This document shows, in pieces, positions 8,398 to 15,778 of a DNA stretch of 64,000 nucleotides. The notes under the pieces were generated by a model. That model saw only the letters and a list, made by a program, of their open reading frames with translations, ran no database searches and had not been told where the DNA came from. The stretch is from Pelomonas sp. Root1444 (GTDB lineage Bacteria > Pseudomonadota > Gammaproteobacteria > Burkholderiales > Burkholderiaceae_C). Every line of letters begins with the position of its first letter. Position 1 is the stretch's first letter. The position numbers and the translations under genes were made by a program. Location: the NCBI RefSeq assembly GCF_001426885.1, contig NZ_LMFP01000028.1:148106-212105 (forward strand), read 5' to 3'.

Positions 8398-9762
8398 TCA
8401 GCGCACCGGAAGACTCTCGCCCTGGCTGCGGCGCAAGCCGATGCAGACGGCGGCCAGCGCCATCAGCGCCAGGCCGGCGAGCTGCCCGCCGGGAATCGCC
8501 AAGGCCCGGGGTGGCGGCTCGAAGCGTGGCTGGGCGGCGAAGTCCGCGGCGCCGAAGGCCTGCTCGTTGAAGAGGTAGCGGTAGAAGAAGGCGCGCAGCC
8601 GGTCGTGGAAGGCCGTGATGGCGTCCTGGTAGCCCAGTTGGGCGGCCAGGTCGGTGCCGGCGACGCGGTGCAGCGCGGCCTGTGCGCCGACGCCCGGCAG
8701 CAGCCAGCCCAGGCGCTCGGTCCAGCGCTGCCGGGCCAGCAGGCTGGCGCGGTAGTCGGCCACCGACTCGGCCACACTTTCGTCGCCCAGCTGCTGGAAG
8801 GCGAAGTACCATTTCCAGTGGAAGCCGGCCGGCAGAGGGGCGGTGTCGCGCCATTGCGGATGGCTGCGGAGGAAGCGCTCCATCGTCTCGCCGGGCGGGC
8901 GGTCCCAGGCTGCATGCACGGCCTGGCGCTGGGCCAGCGTCAGGTCCACACCTTGGTGGACCGGAATGCTGCGCGCCAGCGCGATGTTGGCCAGGGCCGG
9001 CAGCACCAGCGTCGACAGCACCCAGGCGCCCATTAGCGCGGTGGCATGGGCCGCCGAACTGCGCCCGCCGCAGGCGACGATGACGGACAGACCCGCCCAG
9101 AACGCCAGGTAGGCCGCGATGACCCCCATCACCGCCGCAAGCGCCGCGGCCTGCATGCCGTTGAACAGCCCGCCCGCCAGCACCGGCAGCGCCACGCAGG
9201 CGAACGCCAGGCCGGCCCTGAGCACGGCGCGGCGCTGCCACAGGCGATGGCCGCCCTGAGGCAACGACGCCAGCATGCCCAGGCGGCCGGCGCTCCGCTC
9301 GGCGCTGACGAGGTCATGCAGCAGCGCGATGAGCACCAGCGGGGCGAGGTAGATCAGCACGAAGGCCAGGTCGAAACGGCCCATCGCGGCCAGCGCCGGG
9401 TTGAAGTTCTCGCCCTCGTGCAGCTGCGACTGCAGGGCCAGCGCCCGCACGCGCAACACGAAAGGCGCGCTGTCCCGCATGCCGAGCGCCAGGAAGGCGG
9501 CGCTGTCCGGTGGGTCCCAGGTGCGGTGGAAGCTGTAGTAGGCCGCCGAGCCTGCGTCCTGTGCTACCTGCGGCTTGCCGGCCAGCGCGGCCAGCTCGCC
9601 CTGCTGCAACGCGGCCAGGCGCGCCAGGGTGTCGCGCTGCCGCCCGATCTCCCAGGTGCCGGACGCCACCGCCAGCGACGACAGCAGCAACAGCAGGCCC
9701 AGGGCCAGCGCTGCGACAGGCGTCCGCGCCAGCAATCGAAGTTCATGGGGCAGCCAGCTCAT
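8398..9762 (-). CDS. ABC-2 type transporter permease (DUF3526-like), second copy
   Basis: A 454-residue inner-membrane protein with one N-terminal membrane helix (about residues 14-34) and a long extracytoplasmic segment. A group of helices spans about 130-270, another extracytoplasmic region follows, and a final helix lies near the C-terminus. This layout is typical of DUF3526 ABC-2 permeases. The central loop has S-A-E-R-S-A-G-R-L, a common motif at the ATPase interface. It overlaps the upstream permease gene by 4 bp, and the two are similar in plan, so they probably form a heterodimeric pore with the ATPase encoded at 11186-11929. The transported substrate is unknown. Confidence 0.82.
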   Translation of the reverse strand: MSWLPHELRLLARTPVAALALGLLLLLSSLAVASGTWEIGRQRDTLARLAALQQGELAALAGKPQVAQDAGSAAYYSFHRTWDPPDSAAFLALGMRDSAPFVLRVRALALQSQLHEGENFNPALAAMGRFDLAFVLIYLAPLVLIALLHDLVSAERSAGRLGMLASLPQGGHRLWQRRAVLRAGLAFACVALPVLAGGLFNGMQAAALAAVMGVIAAYLAFWAGLSVIVACGGRSSAAHATALMGAWVLSTLVLPALANIALARSIPVHQGVDLTLAQRQAVHAAWDRPPGETMERFLRSHPQWRDTAPLPAGFHWKWYFAFQQLGDESVAESVADYRASLLARQRWTERLGWLLPGVGAQAALHRVAGTDLAAQLGYQDAITAFHDRLRAFFYRYLFNEQAFGAADFAAQPRFEPPPRALAIPGGQLAGLALMALAAVCIGLRRSQGESLPVR

Positions 9763-11189
9763 GGGGCGCTCCTCGCCAGCCGGCGGGCGGCCCAGCCGAG
9801 CAGCGCCAGCGCGGCGACCACCCAGCCCAGCAGCACGCCCGCCGCGGGCAGCGCGCGCCGCAGGGCCTCGCGCGGCGGTTCGGGTTCGAGCCGGAACTCG
9901 GCAATGCCCTGCCAGTGCTCATGGCCGATGCGGCTGTCGCGGCTGGAGCGGTCGCCGGCGTAGCTGAGCTTGTCCGCCTGCAGCCGGTTGAGCGCCTGCA
10001 CGAACTGGTACCGGTGGCGCTCGGCGGCTTCCATGAAGCGGCGATAGCTGTGCAGGTCGGTACCCGACAGCGCCATCGACAGGCGCTGCAGCGCGATGAC
10101 CGGCCCGAGCAGCGCCCAGAGGTCCAGCTGCTGCACCTGGGCCTGCTGCAGGTCGAACGCCGCCGTAGCGTACTGCTCGAACAGGCGGGCGGTCAGCCGC
10201 TCGCCTTCCATGCCGAGCAGCCCCTTGTAGTTCACCGGCAGGTCCTCGACGCGGCTGACGCCGTATTGCGCCAGCACCTGCTGGCGGAAGCCGTTGAAGT
10301 ACGGGTCGTCGGGGTCGTGGCTGTCGCCGATCTGCGCGAGGTCGCGCGCGATGCGGATGTCGGTCTCCAGCCGCGTCGGCAGCGGCAGGCTGGCGGCGGC
10401 GAGCTCCGTCGCCAGGCGAGGCAGCGCGACGACACCGAACGCCCAGGCGACGAGCAGCGCCGCCAGCGCGGTCTGCGCCCGCGCGCACAGTGCCGACACC
10501 GCAGCAACTCCCACGGCCCAGATCAGCATCCACAAGGCATGGCCGGCCGCCAGCACCGCGGTCGCGCCCGCAGGCGCCGAACCCGCGACGGCAACGGCCA
10601 ACAGCCCCGCCATCGCCGGTGCCAGCAGCAGTGCCGCCAGCCCGACGAGACCCAGCAGCTTGCCCAGCACGAGCTGCCCTGGTGTGACGCCCTGCGCCAG
10701 CAGCAGACGCAACGTGCCGGACTCCCGCTCGCGGGCCACCACGGCATGCCCGAGGAAGACCAGCACCAGCGGCGCCAGCACCTGCAGCACCATGGCCGGC
10801 GTCAGTGCGCCGAAGCGCAGCAGCAGCGACGACTGGCGCACGTCGCCGAAGTTGGCGCTGTTCTGGCGGTGCCCCTCGAGGAAGAGCGTGTGGCCGGTGT
10901 AGGCCTCGACGCCGGGGTCGAACGCCGCCAGCGGATGGACCGGCCGGAACACGAAGTGCCCGTAATGGACCATGCGGTGCGGATGCCGGTCGGGCTGGGC
11001 CTCGAACTCATGGTCGACCTGCGCCTGGCGGCGGCTGCGGTCGGCATCGATGTCCCGCTGCTGGCTCCAGGCCGTGAAGGCGGACGTCGCCCACAACGCC
11101 ATCAACACAACAAACGCCGCCCAGGCGGCGCGCTCGCGGCGCAGGCGGCGCCACTCCTCGCGTGCGATCCGCAAGGCGGACCTCATCAC
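9759..11189 (-). CDS. ABC-2 type transporter permease (DUF3526-like), first copy
   Basis: A 476-residue permease with the same plan as its neighbour: an N-terminal helix near residues 24-42, a long extracytoplasmic loop (about 45-130), then a run of five or so helices from about residue 135 and a C-terminal helix. V-V-A-R-E-R-E-S-G-T-L-R-L-L-L follows the second helix and matches the conserved E-R-E-x-G-T coupling motif of ABC-2 exporters. It overlaps both neighbours by 4 bp, showing one translationally coupled transporter operon. The arrangement resembles NosFY-like or multidrug/peptide ABC-2 systems, and function beyond transport is not evident. Confidence 0.85.
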   Translation of the reverse strand: MMRSALRIAREEWRRLRRERAAWAAFVVLMALWATSAFTAWSQQRDIDADRSRRQAQVDHEFEAQPDRHPHRMVHYGHFVFRPVHPLAAFDPGVEAYTGHTLFLEGHRQNSANFGDVRQSSLLLRFGALTPAMVLQVLAPLVLVFLGHAVVARERESGTLRLLLAQGVTPGQLVLGKLLGLVGLAALLLAPAMAGLLAVAVAGSAPAGATAVLAAGHALWMLIWAVGVAAVSALCARAQTALAALLVAWAFGVVALPRLATELAAASLPLPTRLETDIRIARDLAQIGDSHDPDDPYFNGFRQQVLAQYGVSRVEDLPVNYKGLLGMEGERLTARLFEQYATAAFDLQQAQVQQLDLWALLGPVIALQRLSMALSGTDLHSYRRFMEAAERHRYQFVQALNRLQADKLSYAGDRSSRDSRIGHEHWQGIAEFRLEPEPPREALRRALPAAGVLLGWVVAALALLGWAARRLARSAP

Positions 11190-11929
11190 GCCGCCTCCAG
11201 TCGCGCATAGCGCCGGTGCAGAGCCTGCACGTCGAAGCGTTCCGTCCCTGCCGTGCGCACCTCCTCAGCCATGCGGCCCTGGTCGAGAAAGCCGATGCAG
11301 TCCGCGGTATCGACCGCGCCCAGCAGGTCGTGGGTGACCATCAGCACGGCGACCCCCTGCCTGCGCAGCGCATCGAGCAGCGCATGGAAGTCCGCCGTGG
11401 CCTGCGGGTCCAGGCCGGAGGTCGGTTCGTCCAGCAGCAGCGCCGGCACCCTGCGCGCCAAAGCCAGCGCGATGGAGACCTTCTGCCGCATGCCCTTGGA
11501 AAAGCCGGCCACCCGCTGGTCATGGGCTGCAGGGGCCAGGCCGGCGGCCTGCAGGGCGGCGCCAATGGCGGCATCGCTCTCCTTGCGGCCGGCGAGGTGC
11601 AGCAGGTAGGCCACGTTCTCGCGTGCGCTCAGGTGCCCGTAGAGCGCGACGTTCTCGGGGATGTAGGCCAGTTGCGAACGCGCCTTGGCGGGCTCGGCGG
11701 CGGGGTCGATGCCGGCCACGCGCAGGGTGCCGGACCGCGGCCGCAGGAAGCCGAGGAAGAGGCTCAGCGCGGTCGATTTGCCGGCGCCGTTGGCACCGAG
11801 CAGCGCATAGATCTGGCCGGGCAGGACGGCGAGGTCGAGTCCGCGCAGGATGGTGCGGTCGGCATATCCGGCCGTCACGCCCTGTGCGAGCAGGATGGGT
11901 TGGGAAGGGTTGGTCGAAATCAGGCTCAT
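11186..11929 (-). CDS. ABC transporter ATP-binding protein
   Basis: A 247-residue ABC ATPase with Walker A G-A-N-G-A-G-K-S-T, a Q-loop around I-P-E-N, the signature segment G-F-S-K-G-M-R-Q-K, Walker B L-L-L-D-E-P-T-S-G-L-D-P and the H-loop V-T-H-D. The signature reads F-S-K-G-M rather than L-S-G-G-Q, which is common in ABC-2/CcmA-type exporters. The ATG at 11929 is preferred over farther upstream starts because it begins the conserved domain. It partners the two permeases downstream. A gap of about 256 bp separates it from the small Cys-rich gene that lies next to the Fur box. Confidence 0.9.
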   Translation of the reverse strand: MSLISTNPSQPILLAQGVTAGYADRTILRGLDLAVLPGQIYALLGANGAGKSTALSLFLGFLRPRSGTLRVAGIDPAAEPAKARSQLAYIPENVALYGHLSARENVAYLLHLAGRKESDAAIGAALQAAGLAPAAHDQRVAGFSKGMRQKVSIALALARRVPALLLDEPTSGLDPQATADFHALLDALRRQGVAVLMVTHDLLGAVDTADCIGFLDQGRMAEEVRTAGTERFDVQALHRRYARLEAA

Positions 11930-12185
11930 GTCTTGGATCGCTTGCTGGCAGGACGGCGCGGGGCACGGTCGGCCACCCGCGCCGGTCGCAACGCCGAACG
12001 GACGCGCAGGCGCGGCCCAGGGCGGCGCCACAGCGAGGAAGAGGCGGGGAAGAGGCGGTCACGCCTCGTACGGGAGCGTCAGGGTGACGAGCGCAACAGG
12101 CTGAAGTCGAACGCCGGCAACTGCCGCGAACAGGCGCAGGCGGCAGGCAGCGAGACGTTGGTTGCGCCTGACGACGCGGTGGTCG

Positions 12186-12542
12186 TCAGGCCAGCGGCGG
12201 GCCGCGCGGTGCGGCCGCCAGCGCACAAGGCCCGGCGGGCAGGCCAGCGATGAGGGTCGCCGGCGGCGGCGAGACCTCGGCGTGCAGGCGCAGCATGGGC
12301 GGCACGCCCGACGGGGCCAGGTGGTCGGCGTGAAAGACGCACCACAGGCAGCCGCCTGACAGCCCACCCTCACCCCCGCCCATATCCTCATCGGACATTG
12401 CACCGGCAACAGGCTGCGCGGCAGCATGCTGGGTTTCATGGAGCGGCCACGCCAACAGGACGCTCATCGCAAAGACGGCGAGCAGCCAGCGGGTGACGGA
12501 GCTGTTGAAACGGCGCACGGGAAGCAGGGGGTAGGCGTCCAA
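12186..12542 (-). CDS. Small secreted or membrane protein, DUF2946-like
   Basis: A protein of up to 118 residues with one N-terminal hydrophobic segment (W-L-L-A-V-F-A-M-S-V-L-L-A-W) followed by a short polar region. It has a C-L-W-C-V-F-H-A motif and a C-terminus ending R-G-P-P-L-A. Short proteins with a leader helix, a C-x-x-C cluster and an R-G-P-P tail are often grouped as DUF2946 and occur beside TonB/copper or iron genes; the match here is from memory. The start is uncertain: TTG at 12542 or GTG at 12518. The Fur-type palindrome lies 33 bp upstream, so this is the first gene of the iron-regulated locus. Confidence 0.55.
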   Translation of the reverse strand: MDAYPLLPVRRFNSSVTRWLLAVFAMSVLLAWPLHETQHAAAQPVAGAMSDEDMGGGEGGLSGGCLWCVFHADHLAPSGVPPMLRLHAEVSPPPATLIAGLPAGPCALAAAPRGPPLA

Positions 12543-12574
12543 GGCTTGGCTTGGTCGCAGACGGAACTGATTGT

Positions 12575-12594
12575 AATGAGATCGATTCTCGTTT
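12575..12594 (-). promoter_or_regulatory. Putative Fur box
   Basis: AATGAGATCGATTCTCGTTT is a near-perfect inverted repeat (AATGAGA / TCTCGTT arms around TCGAT). It has the AATGAGA-type arms common in Fur sites of high-GC betaproteobacteria. It lies just upstream of the small secreted-protein gene, whose operon-like neighbours are an ABC transporter and a TonB receptor. Iron repression is inferred. Confidence 0.65.
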
Positions 12595-12596
12595 GA

Positions 12597-12690
12597 GCGG
12601 ATGCTTGGGCAGCGTCGGCAGCCGCGCCAACACGTCGCGCAGGTAGGCCCAGGGGTCGTGCCCGTTCAGGCGCACCGACTGCACCGAAAC
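12597..12690 (-). mobile_element. IS66-family transposase (TnpC) C-terminal remnant
   Basis: On the minus strand one frame reads L-N-G-H-D-P-W-A-Y-L-R-D-V-L-A-R-L-P-T. This is the characteristic C-terminal signature of IS66 TnpC (N-G-H-D-P-x-A-Y-L-x-D-V-L-x-R-L-P-T). The normal ending after it (R-I-D-E-L-L-P-H) is missing and the upstream transposase is absent. It is a short scar right next to the Fur box. Confidence 0.7.
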
Positions 12691-12884
12691 CGAACTGTGC
12701 GTTGTTGAGAATGTCGCGCTACCAGCAGTAGTTCGGTCTGTGCCTTCCGCCACGTGTCGGCAAAAGCCTTGGCCTTGGCTTTCGCCGGATCGATCGACGT
12801 GAAGGTATCGACAAACGGACTCTTGTCGGGGTTTTGAACCTGGGACGGGACCTCGTCCGGCGCGAACTGGATAGACTGGTCTAC

Positions 12885-13131
12885 AACCGGTCGTCCGTGG
12901 CCTTTGCTCGCGGAAAGATTGGGCGTCTTGACGAGCACGTTGACGCGAGTCTGCAACGACGTGCTGGAGGCATTCGGCCAAGGAAACGGTGGACCGGCGC
13001 GTCGCGCTGGAAGCGCACCGCCTGCTCGTGCATGGCACGTCGACGTCGGTCGCCATTGGCGAGTTGCTCGGCTTCAGCAAGCCGGACGAATTTCGTCAAG
13101 TTCTTCCGGCGGCGCGTCGGTACGACGGCTG
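12885..13131 (+). pseudogene. Frameshifted remnant of an AraC-family regulator (HTH domain)
   Basis: Three different frames together spell an AraC-type DNA-binding domain. The first is L-A-E-R-L-G-V-x-T-S-T-L-T-R-V-C from about 12904. The second is V-D-R-R-V-A-L-E-A-H-R-L-L-V-H-G from 12989, continuing to I-G-E-L-L-G-F-S. The third is N-F-V-K-F-F-R-R-R-V-G-T-T from about 13085. At least two frameshifts separate them, and the sensor domain is missing. A full-length copy would be about 280-300 aa. The end of this remnant runs straight into the nuclease-like ORF, so the junction may be a recombination scar. Confidence 0.7.
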
Positions 13132-13896
13132 ATCTTCTCCAAGGCCGAGCTGGAGAACAACCTCGTCCACATTGCCGCCGCGTACGCCGAGTTCAACCTC
13201 CAGGAGACGACGTACGGTCAGCTGGCCAACTTCATCCGCAGCTTGATCCCTCTCGTTGTTGACGAGTATTTCGTTCGGCTGACGGCCAGGGGCTTCGACG
13301 AGCTGTGTTCCGACCAGGAGCTCCCCGACGCCATCAAGAAGGCGCTCATCGTTGACGGCGCCGACTACGTCGAGAACACCAGCACCTACGCGCCGTTCAC
13401 CCGCGTCGGCGGCGACCTGGTCACCTCGATCACCCTGCTCAGTCGATTCGCAAATCACTGGAAGAACGTCTGTCTGAACCGCGTCCGTCGATACCAGATC
13501 CGCTCCGGATTCATTTTTGAAAATTCGGTCAAAGCGGCGCTGCGGGCTCACGGTTTCCACGTGACGGAGATCAAGCGAGTCGGGCGCGCTGAGTTCGACG
13601 TCGTTGCGACGCTCGACGGCGTCATTTACAACGTCCAGTGCAAGAACAACCTCGTCGACTTGAATCGGATCGAGGCGGACGTGCGGAGATTCTTTCGTTA
13701 CAACCGCTCTCTCGACGAGGCCTACCGGAAGGCCCTCGAAAAGGAGCGCGGCCGGGAGCACCTGCTGTTGGCGGAATTAGGCCTGACGGCGATCAAGCAT
13801 TTCGTGGTGAGCCGCTTCCCCGTCGCCACAAAAAACCCCCGCGTTTTGGCTTACGGCGAGATCTCACGATTCAGGGCCGTGGCGGTCTCCGCATAG
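13129..13896 (+). CDS. PD-(D/E)XK nuclease-like protein, 5' end unclear
   Basis: The coding frame yields about 255 residues of helix-rich N-terminus followed by a likely restriction-endonuclease-fold core. Near the middle are F-I-F-E-N-S-V-K-A-A-L-R-A-H-G-F, then R-A-E-F-D-V-V-A, then Y-N-V-Q-C-K-N-N. The spacing E ... D ... Q-x-K fits PD-(D/E)XK enzymes of the Mrr/Holliday-resolvase type with Q-x-K in place of E-x-K. There is no ATG at the start of the conserved part. The frame runs back without a stop into the AraC remnant, and the first candidates are a CTG at 13129 or a TTG at 12904. GC content looks lower than in the flanks, suggesting acquired DNA. The annotated start is a guess and the gene may be 5'-truncated. 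Confidence 0.6.
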   Translation: MIFSKAELENNLVHIAAAYAEFNLQETTYGQLANFIRSLIPLVVDEYFVRLTARGFDELCSDQELPDAIKKALIVDGADYVENTSTYAPFTRVGGDLVTSITLLSRFANHWKNVCLNRVRRYQIRSGFIFENSVKAALRAHGFHVTEIKRVGRAEFDVVATLDGVIYNVQCKNNLVDLNRIEADVRRFFRYNRSLDEAYRKALEKERGREHLLLAELGLTAIKHFVVSRFPVATKNPRVLAYGEISRFRAVAVSA

Positions 13897-14301
13897 GGCC
13901 GAAGGCGACGTGCGCGGGTGCCTGGTTTTGCCTGTCCCACCACTGCTACAAGCTGGTTTGGAGGCACCTATCGTTACTGCATCTGGCTGTCACGCGAATG
14001 GTCTTCGTGCAACTGGCTGCGCGCAACACGGTCTAATGCACTTTTTTAAAACGTATAGATGAGTCGCGGAATGGGCGGACATGAACAAATTCAAGGGGTT
14101 AGATCATCTTCCTCACGAAGAGCCGTCCTTCCGGCATTCAATCAGGCCGCAGCAATCCGTAGAACATTCTCCGTAGCTGCCGGAGATAGAACGCTTTCCA
14201 GCAGCGCTCTATCCCGGCAGCGCCAGACCGTACTCCAAAGGCTTGCCGCCGCGCGCTTCGCTCGCTCAACTTGCAGATGTCCGCACAGCGTCAGACAGCC
14301 C
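13897..14301. other. Intergenic stretch between convergent genes
   Basis: About 400 bp separate the nuclease-like ORF from the GH28-like gene. No ORF with an RBS or recognisable product is present. The block around 14035-14085 (T/A-rich, TGCACTTTTTTAAAACG) is clearly lower in GC than the rest. The one structured element is the inverted repeat at 14176-14221. Confidence 0.4.
14176..14221. repeat. Imperfect inverted repeat (hairpin) in a convergent intergenic region
   Basis: The arms GCTGCCGG and CCGGCAGC pair perfectly, and the pairing continues imperfectly through AGATAGAACGCT / AGCGCTCTAT. It lies between the 3' ends of the nuclease-like gene and the GH28-like gene. It could act as a two-way terminator, although no T-run follows. 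It could also be a remnant of a mobile-element end. Confidence 0.45.
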
Positions 14302-15756
14302 TCAACGGAACTGCACGTCCTCGACGAACTCGTTGATTTCGAGGGTGCCCATCTCCGGCCGCGTCAGTTTTTTTCCGCCCACGGTCACGTTGTCGATCAC
14401 GACGTTCCTGACCTTGCGTTCGGCATTCCGCCCGGCGATCAAAGATGCGCTCGGTGAACCTTTGCCTGAATAGTGGATGTTGCGCAAGGTGATGTTTTCA
14501 ACGCTCTGCCCCGGGCTGGTGTTGTACTTCGCGGTATAGGCAATCTTCAAACTGAACAGCTTGCCCTCTTCGATGCGCTCGACGCGAATATTCTCGAATA
14601 TCACGTCGCGCACCACGTTATCGTCTCCTGCCATGATGCCGAGCGCACCTTCATACTCGGGGTCATCTTCGTCATGATCCAGGATGTCGAGGTTGGAAAA
14701 GCGCAGCCGCTCCAGCACTTCCGCCTTGGGGTGCGCCGGCGAAGGCGTGTTGCCGTGGATACCGATCATCACGGCATGCGCAATGTCGGCCCACAAGGTG
14801 GTCCTGCTCACGTCGATGTCCCGGGTATCTCCCCAGATGTCCCAGCGATGGTTGTAGAACGTCAGGCAGTCGTCCGAGGTGCGGATGAAACTGTCGGTGA
14901 TCGTCACCCGCTCGCACGCAAAGTGCCCCAGGCCGTCCGACCATTTTCCAGCGCCGATAGTGCGGATGTTGCGCTCGGTGAGGTCTTGCGAATTGACGCA
15001 TCGCAGCGTGCCGTGCGGCTGGTTGATGAAGATCGGTCCGTCGATTTCGATATGCCGGGCATTGCGTATCGTCGTCATCTCCACGCTGTCGAACAATCCG
15101 TCGCTGACGACTTTCACATTCTCCACGCCGTCCAGGATGAGAGGGTTCTTCAGGATGGCCGAGCCGTGGATATAGACGGTACTGCCCGAGCGCAGCCGGA
15201 ATTCTCCGCTGTGAACCCCGGGGCCGAAAAACACGGTTTTCTGGCTGAGATCTGGCGTTTGACCCGCGGCAATGTCGTTGGAGGATTGCTCGGCGGTCAC
15301 AGGCATATCCCGGCGGATGGCGTGACTGAACACATGCAGGTTGTGCCGCCGGTCATCATCGAATTCGATACTGAGGTTCTCAGGGCGCTGCAGGGTGACG
15401 TAGGCAATCCCGTCCTTGACGACAGGCTTGAGTCCTTTCGACTCGGGCCTGACGGCGACTTTCGAGAACATGCCGTTGTTCTTCTGAATTGCCAGCTCGA
15501 CCGTGCCATCGAAATTGAAGTGCACCATCGAGGCGTCGCTGGGGTTGTCCAGATCGACTTTGACCTTGTATTCGTACAAATCCTTCCAGCCGCCACCGGG
15601 GACGCGCACGCGCACGGTGAAATCATCGTTGTGATGGGTGTAGCGGATGGGGTTCGGGAACGGGTGCACCTGCACTTCGTTGCGCTCGGCGTGGGCGGGC
15701 GCGAATGGCCCCAGCAGGCCGATGAAAAGGCCGACAAGAATTCGCATGAAAGGCAT
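14302..15756 (-). CDS. GH28-like right-handed beta-helix glycoside hydrolase
   Basis: A 484-residue precursor with a signal peptide (residues 1-23, ending A-H-A). It has an N-terminal beta-sandwich-like region and then a parallel beta-helix from about residue 190. The helix holds the polygalacturonase-like elements in order: K-W-S-D-G, S-D-D-C-L, G-I-H-G-N and a later S-L-K-I. These resemble the N-T-D, D-D, G-H-G and R-I-K motifs of GH28, whose aspartates cleave galacturonan-type linkages. The first motif is not canonical, so GH49-like or another polysaccharide hydrolase is possible. It is the last gene of the long minus-strand operon, 22 bp after the GH43 gene. It appears lower in GC than its neighbours. 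The start follows an AGGAAG ribosome site. Confidence 0.7.
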   Translation of the reverse strand: MPFMRILVGLFIGLLGPFAPAHAERNEVQVHPFPNPIRYTHHNDDFTVRVRVPGGGWKDLYEYKVKVDLDNPSDASMVHFNFDGTVELAIQKNNGMFSKVAVRPESKGLKPVVKDGIAYVTLQRPENLSIEFDDDRRHNLHVFSHAIRRDMPVTAEQSSNDIAAGQTPDLSQKTVFFGPGVHSGEFRLRSGSTVYIHGSAILKNPLILDGVENVKVVSDGLFDSVEMTTIRNARHIEIDGPIFINQPHGTLRCVNSQDLTERNIRTIGAGKWSDGLGHFACERVTITDSFIRTSDDCLTFYNHRWDIWGDTRDIDVSRTTLWADIAHAVMIGIHGNTPSPAHPKAEVLERLRFSNLDILDHDEDDPEYEGALGIMAGDDNVVRDVIFENIRVERIEEGKLFSLKIAYTAKYNTSPGQSVENITLRNIHYSGKGSPSASLIAGRNAERKVRNVVIDNVTVGGKKLTRPEMGTLEINEFVEDVQFR

Positions 15757-15778
15757 CGTGTTCTTCCTCGACTGCCGG

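Noticed and set aside
8375-9241. N-terminal extension of the TonB receptor into the permease gene
   Set aside because: The frame stays open, but the signal peptide begins at 8374 and the extension overlaps the permease gene that lies in a coupled operon.
12059-12185. A further small gene between the ABC ATPase and the Cys-rich protein
   Set aside because: Competing frames of similar quality, no RBS and no recognisable product. The R-G-P-P ending supports the neighbouring frame only.
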